The notes below the pieces were generated by a model. That model was given only the letters and a program-made list of their open reading frames with translations, did no database searches and was not told the DNA's origin. A program made the position numbers and the translations under genes. 64,000 bases of DNA, from NCBI GenBank assembly GCA_014529385.2, contig CM043955.1, positions 142,958,140 through 143,022,139 of the forward strand, given 5' to 3'. This document shows, in pieces, positions 11,419 to 23,374 of this stretch (position 1 is its first letter; each line of letters starts with the position of its first letter). Source of the DNA: Adiantum capillus-veneris. Lineage: Eukaryota; Streptophyta; Polypodiopsida; Polypodiales; Pteridaceae.

Positions 11419-13449
11419 ATACCAATTTTGGCCTTTTAGTCAGAGTCTGTAGCTCTAGCACGAGTGCAAATTTCAATCATCCAATCAGTCCAATTAGGGA
11501 CAACCGACCCATTCAACGCTAACCAATTGCAAGTGGCAAATGCAAAAAAACAACAAGGATCTTGACTTGGTCATTGAAATAGAGCATGTACATAATATAG
11601 GATTTATTTTCTACTGATGAGGACGAGTCATAAATAAGTTTTGAAGCATCAAAATTGCTAATACATCAAAGGACAAGAGAGCTGGAAACAGAAAGAGGTT
11701 CAAAAGCAATTTCAAGCCCTTGGGAGACGATTAAGGCATGTATCAAAAAAGTGAGGGATTGGTTGTAAAGAGGTAACTAGTTTGAATAAGTGGTCTTCTT
11801 TTTTAACTTTTCTATACATAAAAGGCCTAATTCTAGGGGAACGGGATTTATGTAAAGGGTGATCCTTTAAATATTTTAGAATACTTTTCATGAGTTTTGA
11901 GTGTTTCTTAGGGTCGTGGATAACCCTCATATGAGAAATTCGTTAAAAAGTAGTATCTTCCTGAAAAACAAGATTAATCAAGGGTGAGTGAACTTGGATT
12001 AACCTGCAACCCTAAAACCAACAGAGGCAACAGACTACAATAGCAGTGAGAATGAATCCGTTCTATAGTAAAAGACAAACCACCTAATTATAGACAATGG
12101 GTCACCCAAAACACTATAGACCAAAAATGTTCTAAAGCCAATGTGTCAGTCCGTCAGTAACTTGTGAGAGCCTTGTGTTTAGCACGTGTGTTCCTGTATT
12201 AAACTTAATACATATACACAAAGAACATAATCGTTCAAAAGACAGCTGGCTTTAGAGAAAAGAACAGAGATTAACACAAAAATGACTCAGTTTTAGATTC
12301 ATTTTTGTACACTACAGTAAGAATGAAGCATCATTCTAGTATTTTTATACAAGAATTTGTTGAGTTCTAAAGGTCATATAGGTATGAGCAGCCAGGATCT
12401 TCAATGCCAGACACAGTAAAGCCAAGATACTCTCAAGAAAAGATAATATTCTCACGTGCATCCATATAACCAAAACAATAGATCCCTTAGCTTTGAATAC
12501 GTTTATAGGTGTCAATGAACCTATCAATTGTTATCCTTGTTCTAGTTAAATTTTTTTAAACTTAAACTACTATCTCAAAAAAATTTATTTGTGTGTGGAT
12601 TGTGTAATCATCAGAAGGCCATCATGCCATAACCTTGTCCCATTATCTTGCCAAACCATCAATATTGAAAAGAACGTAATGATTTAGTAATACCCATGAG
12701 TCAAAAGCTAAATGAAGGCATCATTCAATGATCACTGTAAAGCTACATCTAAGTATGCCCATTTTCCATCAAGTCCATAATCATAGAGGATCAAAACTCC
12801 CAACATGAAACCATCCAAGGATGATCCAGCACAAAGCATTTAATGTTACTTTTCAAAGCAAACCATCATCTTGGGGGCTCAAGGATTCTATCAAAAGATC
12901 AAGCTAGACTAATATGTTAAAAACAAATACCATAAGTGCCACATATGTATAGCAATACCATAGGAGAAGTATGATCCAAAGACCGGTATGTAATGCAATA
13001 TGATTTTTTTCTTAAACAAATAGAATGCATAGAAGTATCACATTAGAGCAACATCAATAGTCCATTCAGAATTCAGTCAATCATCCAAAATTTTATATCT
13101 ACTGTTCCCAGGCAAGAAACCAAAGCAGTTTTCACATTCTTCGGATCGGCAATCTAAAAACCACTATCCTCGGAAAGAGTTTTTAAGAACATGACTTCCA
13201 CTAATCCTCACACTAGGTGTACCATCATGGTAGCTATCACAAAGTTACATGTTACACTTAATGTAGGTCGGGCATCGAATCCCTTACCTGTTGAAATATG
13301 TTTGCAGGAGGTTTCCATCATCATCCCTCGATATTTGCATTGAGATCAACCTAGCTAGCTACAGATCTGCACCATATCTTAATATGCAAGAGTGAGGAGT
13401 CTACAAACTCCAAAGGGTTGCTTAGTAGCCAAGGCTTCATGCCTCTACA

Positions 13450-13509
<60 letters not shown>

Positions 13510-14010
13510 GTAGATAGTGAGAAACCATAATAGGAAAGGATCTGCTGTCGATGTCGCGAATGCAAAGGGTCTCAGGTAAATTCTAACGTAGGGGGAGAGG
13601 GAAAAAAAATTTAATGCAGAAGATGGGATGCAGCAACCAGGACACACTTTTAATAGTGGTAGCTAGTGAGGAAGTTCCCACCATAATATCATAGGAGGTC
13701 AACTTAAAAAAATGTGTGCCCACTAAAAGTGGGTAAATAACATCATTAAAAAACCACTGGAATGATCAACAAATTGAATCCCTAGTCTTACATTCAAAAA
13801 AAGGCATCACAACATCCAGAGTCAGTAAGTATGGCCCAAGACTTTAGATTGAATGAGAGCTAGGAGCTAGTAGGGACATTCATCCCAAGGTGGAGACTTC
13901 AGCAATATGATTAGAGCTTAGTAAACTGCTTTGGATTTCCTATGAAATGAAAGTTTCAACAAAAAAGCCCTCAAGGGGTATCGATGACAAGTGTGTGTTT
14001 GTGTGTGTGA
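11419..14010. other. Non-coding stretch with one GA microsatellite
   Basis: No gene was recognised. The first few hundred bases probably belong to the 3' end of the Ty3 derivative; a motif of the CTGATGAGGACGAG type near 11614 resembles a sequence often seen just after pol in plant gypsy elements. The rest is AT-rich with no readable frame beyond chance length. Confidence 0.4.
13452..13506. repeat. (GA)n microsatellite, 55 bp
   Basis: Uninterrupted GA dinucleotides. Confidence 0.95.
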
Positions 14011-15100
14011 GAGAGAGATGAAATGAAGTGTTATGTTAAACATCTTCAAAAGGCCAAAATGACCTATGAAACCCAAAAGGTTACAATTTTTGAGAATCTA
14101 ATAAAATATAAAATTGTAGGACACTATGGGAGGAGCGGACTACGAGCTCTCTAGCAAAAAAAAAAGGTACAATTTTACGAGAGATCAAGAGTGTAAAAAA
14201 CATCATCATCATTGTCGGGATTGGCGAGATATAATTTCATGATAGTCGTTGTTGAATCTCGCCAATGGGTCCTCCATGGTAAGTACTTTGATTAGGAGTC
14301 TCCTATGCTACAGTAGAGTAGTCCTTATCTTCTACTGTAGACTCCAGCGATGACGTGATGCTCCTGGTATTCATGGGCGTTTGGATCTCCTGAGCTCAAG
14401 GGCTTGGTCAATCAATGTAGCTGTGGTACAGATGGACTCCAAATTCTATTGTGGTGGTTGCTCCTCTGGCTGCATACTAGCCCATAGTAGTTCGTTTAAC
14501 GAAGTCTGTGGTTTGTCTCTAGGACCGTCTCTCTTTGGCAGGCTATGTGGCAGCAGCCATTGCCATTAAAAAGCTCAACATTTTTTAAATCAACGATGAT
14601 TTCTAGTGCCACGTAGGGCACTAGCGCTCGAAATTTAACTGTGGGTCTCTCTTCATCGAATACACTCAATAGACCCTCTCTGTGTCTGTGAAACTCTACA
14701 AACCACGGCATCTCTAATCCTAGTATCTCATAACTCTAGGCATTGCTCCAAAACCCTCTCTCAAAGAACAGTGAATACGTTGAGTATCTCATAGTCCATC
14801 GAAAAATGGCATATATAATACAACTCTATCATAGGCTCCATATAACATAAATGACATGTCCTAATTGACTCGAGCATATGTCTGACAATGGCATATATAA
14901 TGCAACTCTATCTGTGGCTCCATATCACATATTTGACATGTCCTAGCCCCATTAATATTCCTCTAAATCTATCAATCTCAATCTCAAGATTATGTGAAGA
15001 TGTGCACATCTTACCATTAGCACATCTTATCCCATGAGGTAAATGGGTGTCCATGTAGCTAGGTCTGGTCACAAAACCATCCTTCATAGAATGGTGAAGG
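14010..15100 (-). mobile_element. LINE-like fragment, copy A
   Basis: On the minus strand this stretch encodes the same peptide blocks as the copy at 24.8-25.6 kb, for example PSYMDTHL, then HG-RCA, then TSSH-LEIEI-RFR near 14960-15060. The nucleotide sequence next to 14020-14100 (the element's 3' end) matches that of copy B: a GAAATGAA-type repeat, then a CTTCAAAAGGCCAA-type block. It abuts GT/GA dinucleotides at 14001-14018. It is full of stops and holds an internal 82-bp tandem duplication (14806 and 14888). It is a 5'-truncated dead copy. Confidence 0.65.
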
Positions 15101-15199
15101 TGCTCATTGTAGAAAGCCCCACCTCATGTGCCGGCTCTATCGATGTGAAACTGGTGTCTAATTGATTCAATCTTGACTCTGGCAAATATCTGTTCGTGT

Positions 15200-15310
15200 G
15201 ACAAAATGAAATGTAATAGCGTCTTCTAAAGGCCAACATGACCTATCTCATCAGAGTTACATCACGGTGAATCTCATACAAGGTCTTAAAGAAACTAACT
15301 AGACAAAAGC
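15200..15310 (-). mobile_element. LINE-like 3'-end fragment, copy C
   Basis: The start of this stretch (an AAATGAAATG-type repeat, then CGTCTTCTAAAGGCCAA, a GACCTAT block and a GGTGAATCTCATACAA block) matches the 3' ends of copies A and B. Only about 100 bp are recognisable. Confidence 0.5.
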
Positions 15311-15880
15311 ACTACTACAATTATAAAAGGTGGGTATCAAGAGGCTGAGAGGTACATATACAAAAGGTGGACGTATATCTCACGGAACAGATACGAGATG
15401 TTGAATATGTATATGTCAAAAATGGAAATGGCTTGCATTGGTCAGTGCATGACTCCTCCCAAGTGAGGGTTTGCGCAGAGCGTAGATACACAAGGGACAA
15501 AAACACAAATTACACCATAGAAAAATATTAAATGCACTAAAACAATAGGTGTTGCTTGGAAAAGGATGGCTGTAGAGGCAATTGGCAAGGTATTGATACA
15601 AAGTGTATATCCTTTCCTTTGCAACAAAGGAATTAAAAGATTCAAAAGTGAAAAAATTTACTTAGATGTGCTTGATCTTTGGCAACAGAAAGGAGCTGAT
15701 AATGTATATATAGGAGACCTCTAGGGATGCTCAATAGAGCGTATTTCCTAGAGGAAGGACAATATTGCTAAGATATGAAGACCACGAATACTGAGTGATT
15801 AATTTGGCACAAGAATTTGTGCCAATTAATAGATTATGATCTAGTAGTCAAAAGGGCATACTCAGATGGAACCCTAGTGA
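15310..15880. other. Non-coding spacer
   Basis: No coding similarity was seen on either strand; the short minus-strand frames near 15320-15645 look random. No repeat structure stands out. Confidence 0.4.
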
Positions 15881-16245
15881 TGGCGTAGGCTCTAGCAGCA
15901 CCCACCCAAGGACTATCGCGCCTCATTAACTTCCCACTCCCGGCTAGATGAGATAGCCTCCCAGGTCATCTCACCCTCTCTAGGCCAGGACAATAGGGCA
16001 CCCAACATTTGGGCCTCGGGAGCATTACCTCATCATTCCCTCGTTCACAACAACTCCCCCCCCTTTCTGCATGCATTCGGCCCAAGCGCACTGCACCATC
16101 TGCATTGTCTCCACGAGTCTGAAGGATTGTTCTCCGAGTTCGTGCTACCTCCTGATAGCATAGACCGCCTGATAAATATTCACCATGAGGCCGGGTTCTT
16201 CACGCAACCCCCCTCCCTGCGCACCAACAAGGGTATCTGCTGGGG

Positions 16246-16602
16246 GTGTTGAAGGCTATGCCACTGCAACCGCCCCTCAACCTACCAGAGACGATCAACA
16301 TTCTCGAGGCAGAAGCCCTGCTCCAGCAAGCCATCAACAGACTTCAGGAGGTAAGCCTGTCGTCATCTTACTTGTTGTTCAAATCTGTAAAACACTCCCA
16401 AGGAGACGATGCAAGGAAAGCAAGGTTGGACAGGTGCTATATAAGTTTGGGCGTAGCCAAAGTCTACAATAGAGTCAAAGCAAAGCCGAGGCTCACCTCT
16501 TGTGCCTCGGACCACTACCCTTTAGTCATAACCCTAGATGATAAGCATTCCAAAATATCAGGAACCACTGGTTTCATACAGATTCCTCTCTCTTCCAGCT
16601 AG
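16246..16602 (+). pseudogene. LINE AP-endonuclease C-terminal remnant
   Basis: The frame ends with the signature of the apurinic-type endonuclease of LINEs: ARLDRCYIS followed about 25 residues later by CASDHYPLVITLD, in which the SDHxP motif contains the catalytic His. The N-terminal catalytic residues are not visible upstream, so the domain is truncated or too decayed. This enzyme nicks the target DNA to prime reverse transcription. Confidence 0.65.
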
Positions 16603-16628
16603 AAGAAGTTCAAAACAATGTTAAGGCC

Positions 16629-17054
16629 ATGTGGGTTAATGCTTTCTCAAAGGGAGACTTGCCTGCTAGATCTTGGTCCAAGGCTGTAGCCAACACTCAG
16701 AAAATTCTAATGTCATTCCGAAAGAGGGTCACTGAAATAAGACAACATAGGAAAGATCAGGTATACATTCAACTCATAGTGTTGGAAGCCTTCTCCAACG
16801 AGCAGTCGGAGATACAAGACAAAATTAGTACTCTTCGTCACCAGTTAAGAATGGAGGAGGACCTCACCCTTCTTCACACAGCGGCCTTGTTTAGGGATTG
16901 GTGGGCAAGCCAGTTGGATAAGCCCACTAAAGCAATGTTTAAATCCCTCAGAAAAAAACGCCAAAGAGACATGATTTCGTTGCTTGCTACTGAAACAAGC
17001 CTGGGCCACCACCCAGGAGGAGAACATCCTGCTAGTCCACACTCATTTCTCTAA
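16629..17054 (+). pseudogene. LINE ORF2 linker between endonuclease and RT
   Basis: A 141-codon frame continues after the endonuclease remnant in the region that links endonuclease and RT in plant L1 elements. It is helical and charged (VLEAFSNEQSEIQDKISTL, LFRDWWASQLDKPTKAMF). DKPTKAMF resembles the conserved block that precedes RT in L1-type ORF2. The end is frameshifted. Confidence 0.6.
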
Positions 17055-17223
17055 TCTTTTCAGTGCGATGGAGTGCTTCAACCAGGCCAAAACTAGAGCT
17101 AGAGAGTAGATCCAAAAGAGTAGGAAGCGGGTTATCCCCCCCCTCACCTCACAGGAAATCAAGAGGGCTATCGATGCCCTCAAGGTTAAGAAAACTCCAG
17201 GAATCTAGCAAGCCTTCAAAGAC

Positions 17224-18420
17224 ATGATTGCACCAATGCTGAAGATGGTCTGGGAGGAGGCTGTCAGATTTTCAGCTCTCCCAACCATCATCAACACTGG
17301 TATTATCAAGCTTCTTCATAAAAAAGGCCCCAAGGAACAACTGGCCAATTGGAGGCCCCTCACTATGTTAGCGTCTGCGTACAAAATCTTTGTGAAAGCC
17401 ATTGCTAGCAAAATTACTTCGGCCTTGACAGAATGGCTCTGTGCTGAGCAGAAAGGGTTTATCAAAGGAAGAAGGATCATGGAGGCAGTTATCTCCATGT
17501 GGGAGGGGATTGAGCACGCTGAAGCCTCTGGACAGGATTTTATATTTGTCAAAGTCGACTTAGCTAGAATGGTCGTTTCTCATCCAGAGTCTGGTCACTA
17601 TGGGGTTTGGACCTATGTTGGTAAGGTTTCTCCGCACCCTCAGGGGAATGCAGTTGCTAGGGTCGCCCTCAACAATTCACTTTCTGACCCCTTCCCTCTA
17701 CATCAATCGGTAAGACAGGGGTGCCCCTTCGCCCCTCTTTTGTTTGCTATTTCTGCAGACGCCCTCAACTGGATAGTCAAAGCCAAAATGACTAGTGGTA
17801 ATCTCAAAGGTGTGTAACTACCCAATGGCCAGCAACAATGTGTCTCACAATTTGCTGACGACACCAATGGTCTTCCTCAAAACGATGATCAATCTCTAGC
17901 GTTATTCTGGGAATGCTTGGATGTCTTCTGCGAGGCCTCGGGCTCCCGTATCAATCATAGCAATTCAATCCTCTCTCTCACCTCTCCCGAAATGGATTGT
18001 CGACCAAGGGTGCAAGATTCTGCAAGATGGAGTGATATTCAGACTTCTAGGCATCCCGTTTGGCTTCAAAGTTACTCTTGGACAAAGATGGCAATGGGTC
18101 GTTGAGAGATTCTCCACTAAGCTTAATAGATGGGGCTGGGGTTTCAATCTAACATAGCAAGTCGTTCTATAGTTATCAAGCACTTTCTATGTAGTTATGT
18201 GGTCTTCTTCCTCTCTTGTTGGCGTACCCCCAACTCCCACTTGAAGAGCATCATCAAAGTCTGCCGCAACTTCCTATGGTCATGTGATCCCCTTAAAACA
18301 GGAATGGCTAAGGTTCAGTGGAACATATGTTGCCTCCCGAAGGAGGAAGAGGGGCTAGGCCTTACGAACATCACGGCTTGGGCTGACAAACTTGTTGTCA
18401 AACTAGTCATCAGATATTGA
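17224..18420 (+). pseudogene. LINE reverse transcriptase
   Basis: L1-type RT motifs in order: GIIKLLHKKGPKEQLANWRP (fingers), LLASAYKI-like block, AEQKGFIKGRRIMEAV, then VKVDLARMV, where the family's Asp-x-x-Lys-A-(F/Y)-D is disrupted so the second catalytic segment is damaged. Then SVRQGCPFAPLLFAISADAL and the catalytic FADD at 17851-17862. Stops at 17815-17817 and later, plus frame changes near 17900 and 18130, break it. The segment to 18420 (LWSCDPLKTGMAKVQW, LPKEEEGLGLTNI) matches the region after RT in L1 elements. Confidence 0.85.
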
Positions 18421-18739
18421 GCAAAGGGAAGAAGAGTGGGCAGTTCTTCTGTTCAAAAACCTTCATCAGTTTAAGATAAGTAAACCGAATGGCTGGGATT
18501 GCCTCCCTTGGGTCACTATCTTCTTCAGCACAAAAGAAGTTACTACTGGTGGTTCGGATCTTCTCAAGTCACTGTGGAACGCGTGGAACCGGTACAGAGG
18601 CCACATCATAATCAACTGGGAATCCAAGCATAGTTTCCCACTCACAGGAAAGGAATCGCTATGGTGGTTTCCCCCCCCTCTTCCCCCTCTTAACCCACAA
18701 CAACTCAGAACTGCAAGGAGAATTCACCGCAAAGGCCTC

Positions 18740-19467
18740 GTGAAATGGCAAGACCTCTGGCACAAGACGGAATACAGGTGGCTCAACGACATAGAGCTCA
18801 TCCACAAGGCTCGCCTCCAACCATGGGAACTAAATCTAGTCCAAACTAGAAGGTCTAGTTTCCTGAAGACATCTGAATGGATGTTGGCCCTTAGTTCCTC
18901 ACCCTCAACTAAGGCCATCTACTGGCAACAGGGGAGTATGCTCTCCCACCCACCTTCTCTGCCCCCTACTTTGCCTACCTCTGTGCATGTCCTTCTTAAT
19001 GCTCGCTGGAATGTTTCTATGGACAAGAAGCAATGGCACTTCAAATTAAAAACGGAGTAAATAGAGGAATACCTGCTAAACATTCAGTTCTGCTTTGGCT
19101 AATTTTGCATAGCGCTGTTTGGGCAGGCAATCGCTTTTAGTCAGCAAGGTTAGGGCCGGGCTTGTGTGTCAACTGACAAAGGGAAGTGGAGGATATCCCC
19201 CACCTGTTTAAAGATTGTACTAAAATTCAAAATATTCTTGCTCCGCTCTATGCTGCTCTGGACTTTTGCCTAAACTGGAAGCAGTTGCTAATGGGAGACT
19301 CGGTCTCCATCTTCTCAATCTTCTCAGTAGTTTGGAACAGAATTAGGGGTGAATTTTTATGGATCATTTGGAAGGAGAGGAATAACAAGTTATTTGATGA
19401 CTCTTACCAAGCTAGAAGTCTGAGTACTGTGTTTGCTAATGTCAACTTGCAGATTAATCAGCTTTAG
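18740..19467 (+). pseudogene. LINE C-terminal region with RT-type zinc-finger remnant
   Basis: Frames at 18740-19060 and 19186-19467. The second contains EDIPHLFKDC, the second half of the zf-RVT pattern (normally Cys-x-x-Cys, then Glu-x-x-x-His-x-Phe-x-x-Cys), and FLWIIWKERNNKLFDD, a block typical of the end of plant L1-type ORF2. The first Cys pair is not readable. Confidence 0.65.
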
Positions 19468-19975
19468 TTGGACCAATGCCGCCTCTACCAAGCTAATCTC
19501 AAGGTGCTAACCGACTGCATGGGATTCTACAATAGGTCAAATATAAACAAACAGGAGGTACTGCTGGACGGATCTTATACTCACCTCCAAAGGATGACCG
19601 ATGAATACAAGAATGAAGGAGAAAAGCTCCAAAGGTAGTACAACAATGGAATCCGGCTACTACAACACATACAAAAAAATTCTGAATGAGACACTAAATA
19701 TTTTTGTAGCTATCCTCCTAAATAGTTCTATATTTCAAGGAATCATGGCAACCAAAGATGCATATGGCCTTTGCACTACTGTCTCCGAGCCTACCTCTGA
19801 ACCTATCTTGTAATTTTGCCTATCATGTAATTTTGACCTTCTAATTTAATTCACAAGCGCCCCCCTTTATGGAACAAAACAAAATAGATTCTGGTCAACA
19901 TGTAGGACCAAACGGATTTGAATGCAAGAGGTATCAATTGTCATTTGAACGGGATTAGACAAGTTATCTTATTAA

Positions 19976-21310
19976 CACTAGGTTAGTGACCTAACAGGAC
20001 ATAAAAGTGTCATTTCAGGGGTTTGAAAAAAACCTCCAAAACCATAGTAGATCCACTCATTTTGTAAAATCCTTTCATGAGGTTATAGTTCAAGACCTAC
20101 TACACATGGAAAAAATAAGAAACTTGTAAAATTTCTCATCTTTTGGTCACACGAAGCCTCCAAACTTGATGGACCAGTACATTTTCATCAAAACTGTCAT
20201 TTCTTACGTTTTATTGCATAAAAATAAGATTAGGGATTTTTGTAGGACTTGAGATAAATTCCGTAGTTAACTTCAATGGGTTGGTGATCTGAACATATGA
20301 TTGCTTCTCACTCACTATTTTTTGTTTTGCCAAAAGAAATAGGTACAAAAAAGTTGAATTTTTATCATTCTGCAAACCTATCATCAAAGTTTCTATAGCC
20401 ACGCTCAATACATATAATATATGCATGTTTTCTTAGTTCCCTATTGTCCTTTACGTTCATAAGGAGCCATTGAGCATGTCAAAAGAATAATACATCTCTT
20501 ACAAGGGGAATCTTGGGGACAAAGATGAAGTGCTAAATACAGCAAACATGAAAAAGCAAACATGAAAAAACTGGATTCAACATTATGAGTTATAGAATCC
20601 CATAGAAACTATTCAATATCTAGCCAAATTTGATCCTTACGACTAGATATGGTTACTACCTACAAAATACATGTAGTTGTCAGAAGAAACTAACAATATT
20701 GAAAAAGCTATACTTGATATACTAGAATGTTTCGTTTTCTTCTGTAATTGAAAAAATCAACCATCGTTGTCTACTATGCAAAATAGAGTATTAGGTGCCC
20801 CAAAACTCAAGGAATATTAGCTTTATGTTACAATATGCGACATAGAAAATCAAAATTACATTTGGATATCATGAAAGCCACCAAAAAAATCATAGAAGAG
20901 CTAAAATTGGTTAAAAAACAGGATTTGACAATTTTTGTAATTTGGTCATAACTTACAACTTTAACATTTATTTCTCCCTAGAAGCATCGGAACATGTTGA
21001 GGACTACTAAAGATAGTTCTCTAACATTATAGACCTCACAAACATGAATTCTAGAGTGGTATAGTTGCATAAAGTTTAAAATAGCCAAAAACAAGACCCG
21101 TTTTTTCACACAGTTTAGGTTGTGAAATGTTGTGCAAAGACAAGGTTAGAGATGGAATTGATATTCCAAAAAAATGTCGAGTTTTTTTCAACTCATGAGA
21201 CAACTTTTCTAGACAGATAGCACCTCAAAATTCATTTTGAAACTCTTGACATAATTCAAGGAAAATGATCACTTAACAGGTCGTAAAAGTGTCCCATTAC
21301 CAACCTAGTG
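19976..21310. mobile_element. Candidate non-autonomous DNA transposon flanked by TTAA
   Basis: The ends form an imperfect inverted repeat: CACTAGGTTAGTGA at 19976 and its counterpart CACTAGGTTGGTAA read from 21310 on the other strand (12 of 14 match). TTAA lies immediately outside both ends (19972-19975 and 21311-21314). Just inside, an ACAGGxCxTAAAAGTGTC block occurs near both ends in direct orientation. No transposase frame is present in the 1335 bp. TTAA duplications are typical of piggyBac; CACTA ends are typical of En/Spm, but those make 3-bp duplications. The superfamily is therefore open. Confidence 0.5.
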
Positions 21311-21314
21311 TTAA

Positions 21315-22455
21315 GGAACTGAAATAAGCGTAGTTCCTTGCCTGGCACTGATGAGTTGGTATTAGGAACTATGCTGTGAAGGCTTTTATGTTGAGATTAA
21401 ACTTATTTTGATCACGAGCGGTTTCAAAACTGAGGTGATAATGGGAAAGTCCCAAGACTTTCCTTCCTATGTCCACGATCATGCCTTCTACAAGTACGAT
21501 TGCCTTGATGAGCTTGCCCACTCCAGCTCTAGTCCACAAATGCATGACAACTCTGGAATTTCAAACAAACCTGAACTATACTGAATTATGAAGGATGATA
21601 TCTCACCTAAAACCCTCATGATGCTAGACATTCTTTTGCGCATGACATGCTGTCCAGTGGCGGAGAGTGAAGAGAGGATATTTTTGTTGATCCTCAAGAA
21701 TCAAGTGATGCCAGGATCAAATATACTTTCTCAGAAACTTGTGCATTAAGAATGTTTGAAACCAGTCATCTGTATCTTGCTGACAACCGACATTACGCTA
21801 CGCAAGTGACTTAAAAACCATTGAACTCTTGATGCTTCTCAATCAGTTTTAACATCCCTCATTAATGAACACTTGTTATGGTGGTTAAGCTCGTCGCATG
21901 AGACACCCTACTGAGAAAAATCAAGCATTGAGGATCTGAATACGAAGTACGCATGAACTGTGTCCCTGCCTACCAAGGTCAGCTTACACGAATGGACAAA
22001 TTAGCACAAACTTGTTGTACAGAGCTTCTCAAGCACCGAATTTTAGAGAAACTTCAGACAGTAAGCAAACGGACACACATTGCAGCCTTAATGAGAGTGG
22101 CTACACAACAGAATTTGAGTTAGCCGCCTTCCAATGTGGGATAGAGAGGCAAAGCGCCAATGCACCTTCGCTGTGTTACAAATGTGGAAGTTAGAGATGG
22201 ATATGAGCCATGAGAGATTGATTAGATTTGAGCCCTTTAGCAGCAGCATCGCTGAGACTACATCATTCCACGCCTTTTGATGAAGCCTCCATTGCCCCGG
22301 GCACTGAAGAATGACTACCCACCTCGCGTTCTGCAACATAAAACGCCACCAGACGAAGAGAACAGAGATTCATAAAAATTATCTACAATAGGAGTCACAT
22401 CAACACCCACTCCCACACACACATATCTTTACACAAGGTCTGCATACTAGGTATC
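21315..22455. other. Non-coding flank and 3' untranslated side of the GRF gene
   Basis: There is no recognisable gene. The part next to 22455 lies downstream of the GRF stop codon on the minus strand and should contain its 3' UTR. A clear AATAAA-type signal was not identified. Confidence 0.4.
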
Positions 22456-23374
22456 TCACATAAAGATAGTAGATAGCTCTAGCATACCTTTAGGTGAAGA
22501 TCCAATTTGAGGACTGTCTCGCGGACTTTCTTCCCATCCTTCCGTCATTAGATTAAGACCTGAACTTTTACCCGCTCTGGGTGTACTGGATTGAAGAACC
22601 TCCGCTAACGGACCACCTACAGGGGTCTCCCAGGCGATAGGTATCCAATTGGCTTGTTGCTGGCGGTGGCGATCTTCATTGATACCCAGGCCCATCCCAA
22701 CTCCAAGCTCAACCCCCAGTGGAATGTCGTCCTCTCCTGCCCTAGACATGGAAAGCTTCAGAGGAGACAGCTTTAGCTTGCCAGGAGGTGAGCTGGTTGT
22801 GTTGAAGTCGGATGAAGACACAGGTATAGATATAGAGAGCTGTGTCGTCGATGAATTTCGATGAGGTTTTTCATCTTCCACATCAGACCAAGAGAGAGTG
22901 GAGGCATCCTTCGATCGTGGCCAATCATCAAAAAAATGGCGAAGAGGCTGGCTTTCCGGTTCCCGACCCACGTTACTAACAGCTTCAGCGGACCCAAAAC
23001 CACCTCCCAGGAACGAGTGTTGATGATGCTGATTATGTTGGGCAATAGACTGTAAACTAACCGAGTTAGCTTCAGCGGAGAGTGGGCTGAAATCCTGGCC
23101 TAGAAGCGTCCGAATCTGCGGTGAGCTATATTGCATCATGGAAGGGCTGCTGGATTTCAAGGGTTGCTGTGAAGGACTCGGTGAAGGAGCCCGAGATTGT
23201 TGCATTGATGCTGTGCGCCAAGAGTTGTTGATGGAGGAAAGCATAGTTAGCCCTTGCTGATTCATTGACTGGAAATCTTGGCCACCGATCCCTCTTGAGC
23301 TGCCGGAGGCTTCTGCAAACAGCATCTGCTCAGCACAAAGATCGAGGTCACTCCTCGACATCCCAGTCATGTAC
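22456..23374 (-). CDS. GRF: GRF coding exon 4 (C-terminal transactivation region)
   Basis: The acceptor GATATGCAG precedes 23374. It encodes residues 429-734 and TGA at 22458-22456. It contains the conserved FFD (HFFDDWP), TQL (TTQLSISIP) and GGPL (GGPLAEVLQ) motifs, in a Ser/Pro/Gln-rich, probably disordered activation region with a His/Gln tract (QHNQHHQH). A donor-like GTATGC in the last codons (near 22487) means the true C-terminus could lie in an unseen small exon. Confidence 0.88.

Larger units (their letters stand above)
15880..19870 (+). mobile_element. Decayed L1-type LINE
   Basis: Plus-strand fragments in LINE ORF2 order: the tail of an AP-type endonuclease (to about 16560), a linker (16629-17054), reverse transcriptase (17224-17900), a thumb/connection region (17900-18420) and a C-terminal zinc-finger region (19186-19467). 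No LTRs are seen, and the far end near 19870 is A-rich (acaaaacaaaata). ORF1 and most of the endonuclease are unreadable. Base composition is more GC-rich than the flanks. Confidence 0.8.

Noticed and set aside
11614-11629. CTGATGAGGACGAG-type sequence resembling part of a hammerhead ribozyme core.
   Set aside because: The stem II-GAAA part and the closing stem III are missing. Similar GAGGACGAG sequences are common downstream of pol in plant gypsy elements, so it is more likely an element landmark.
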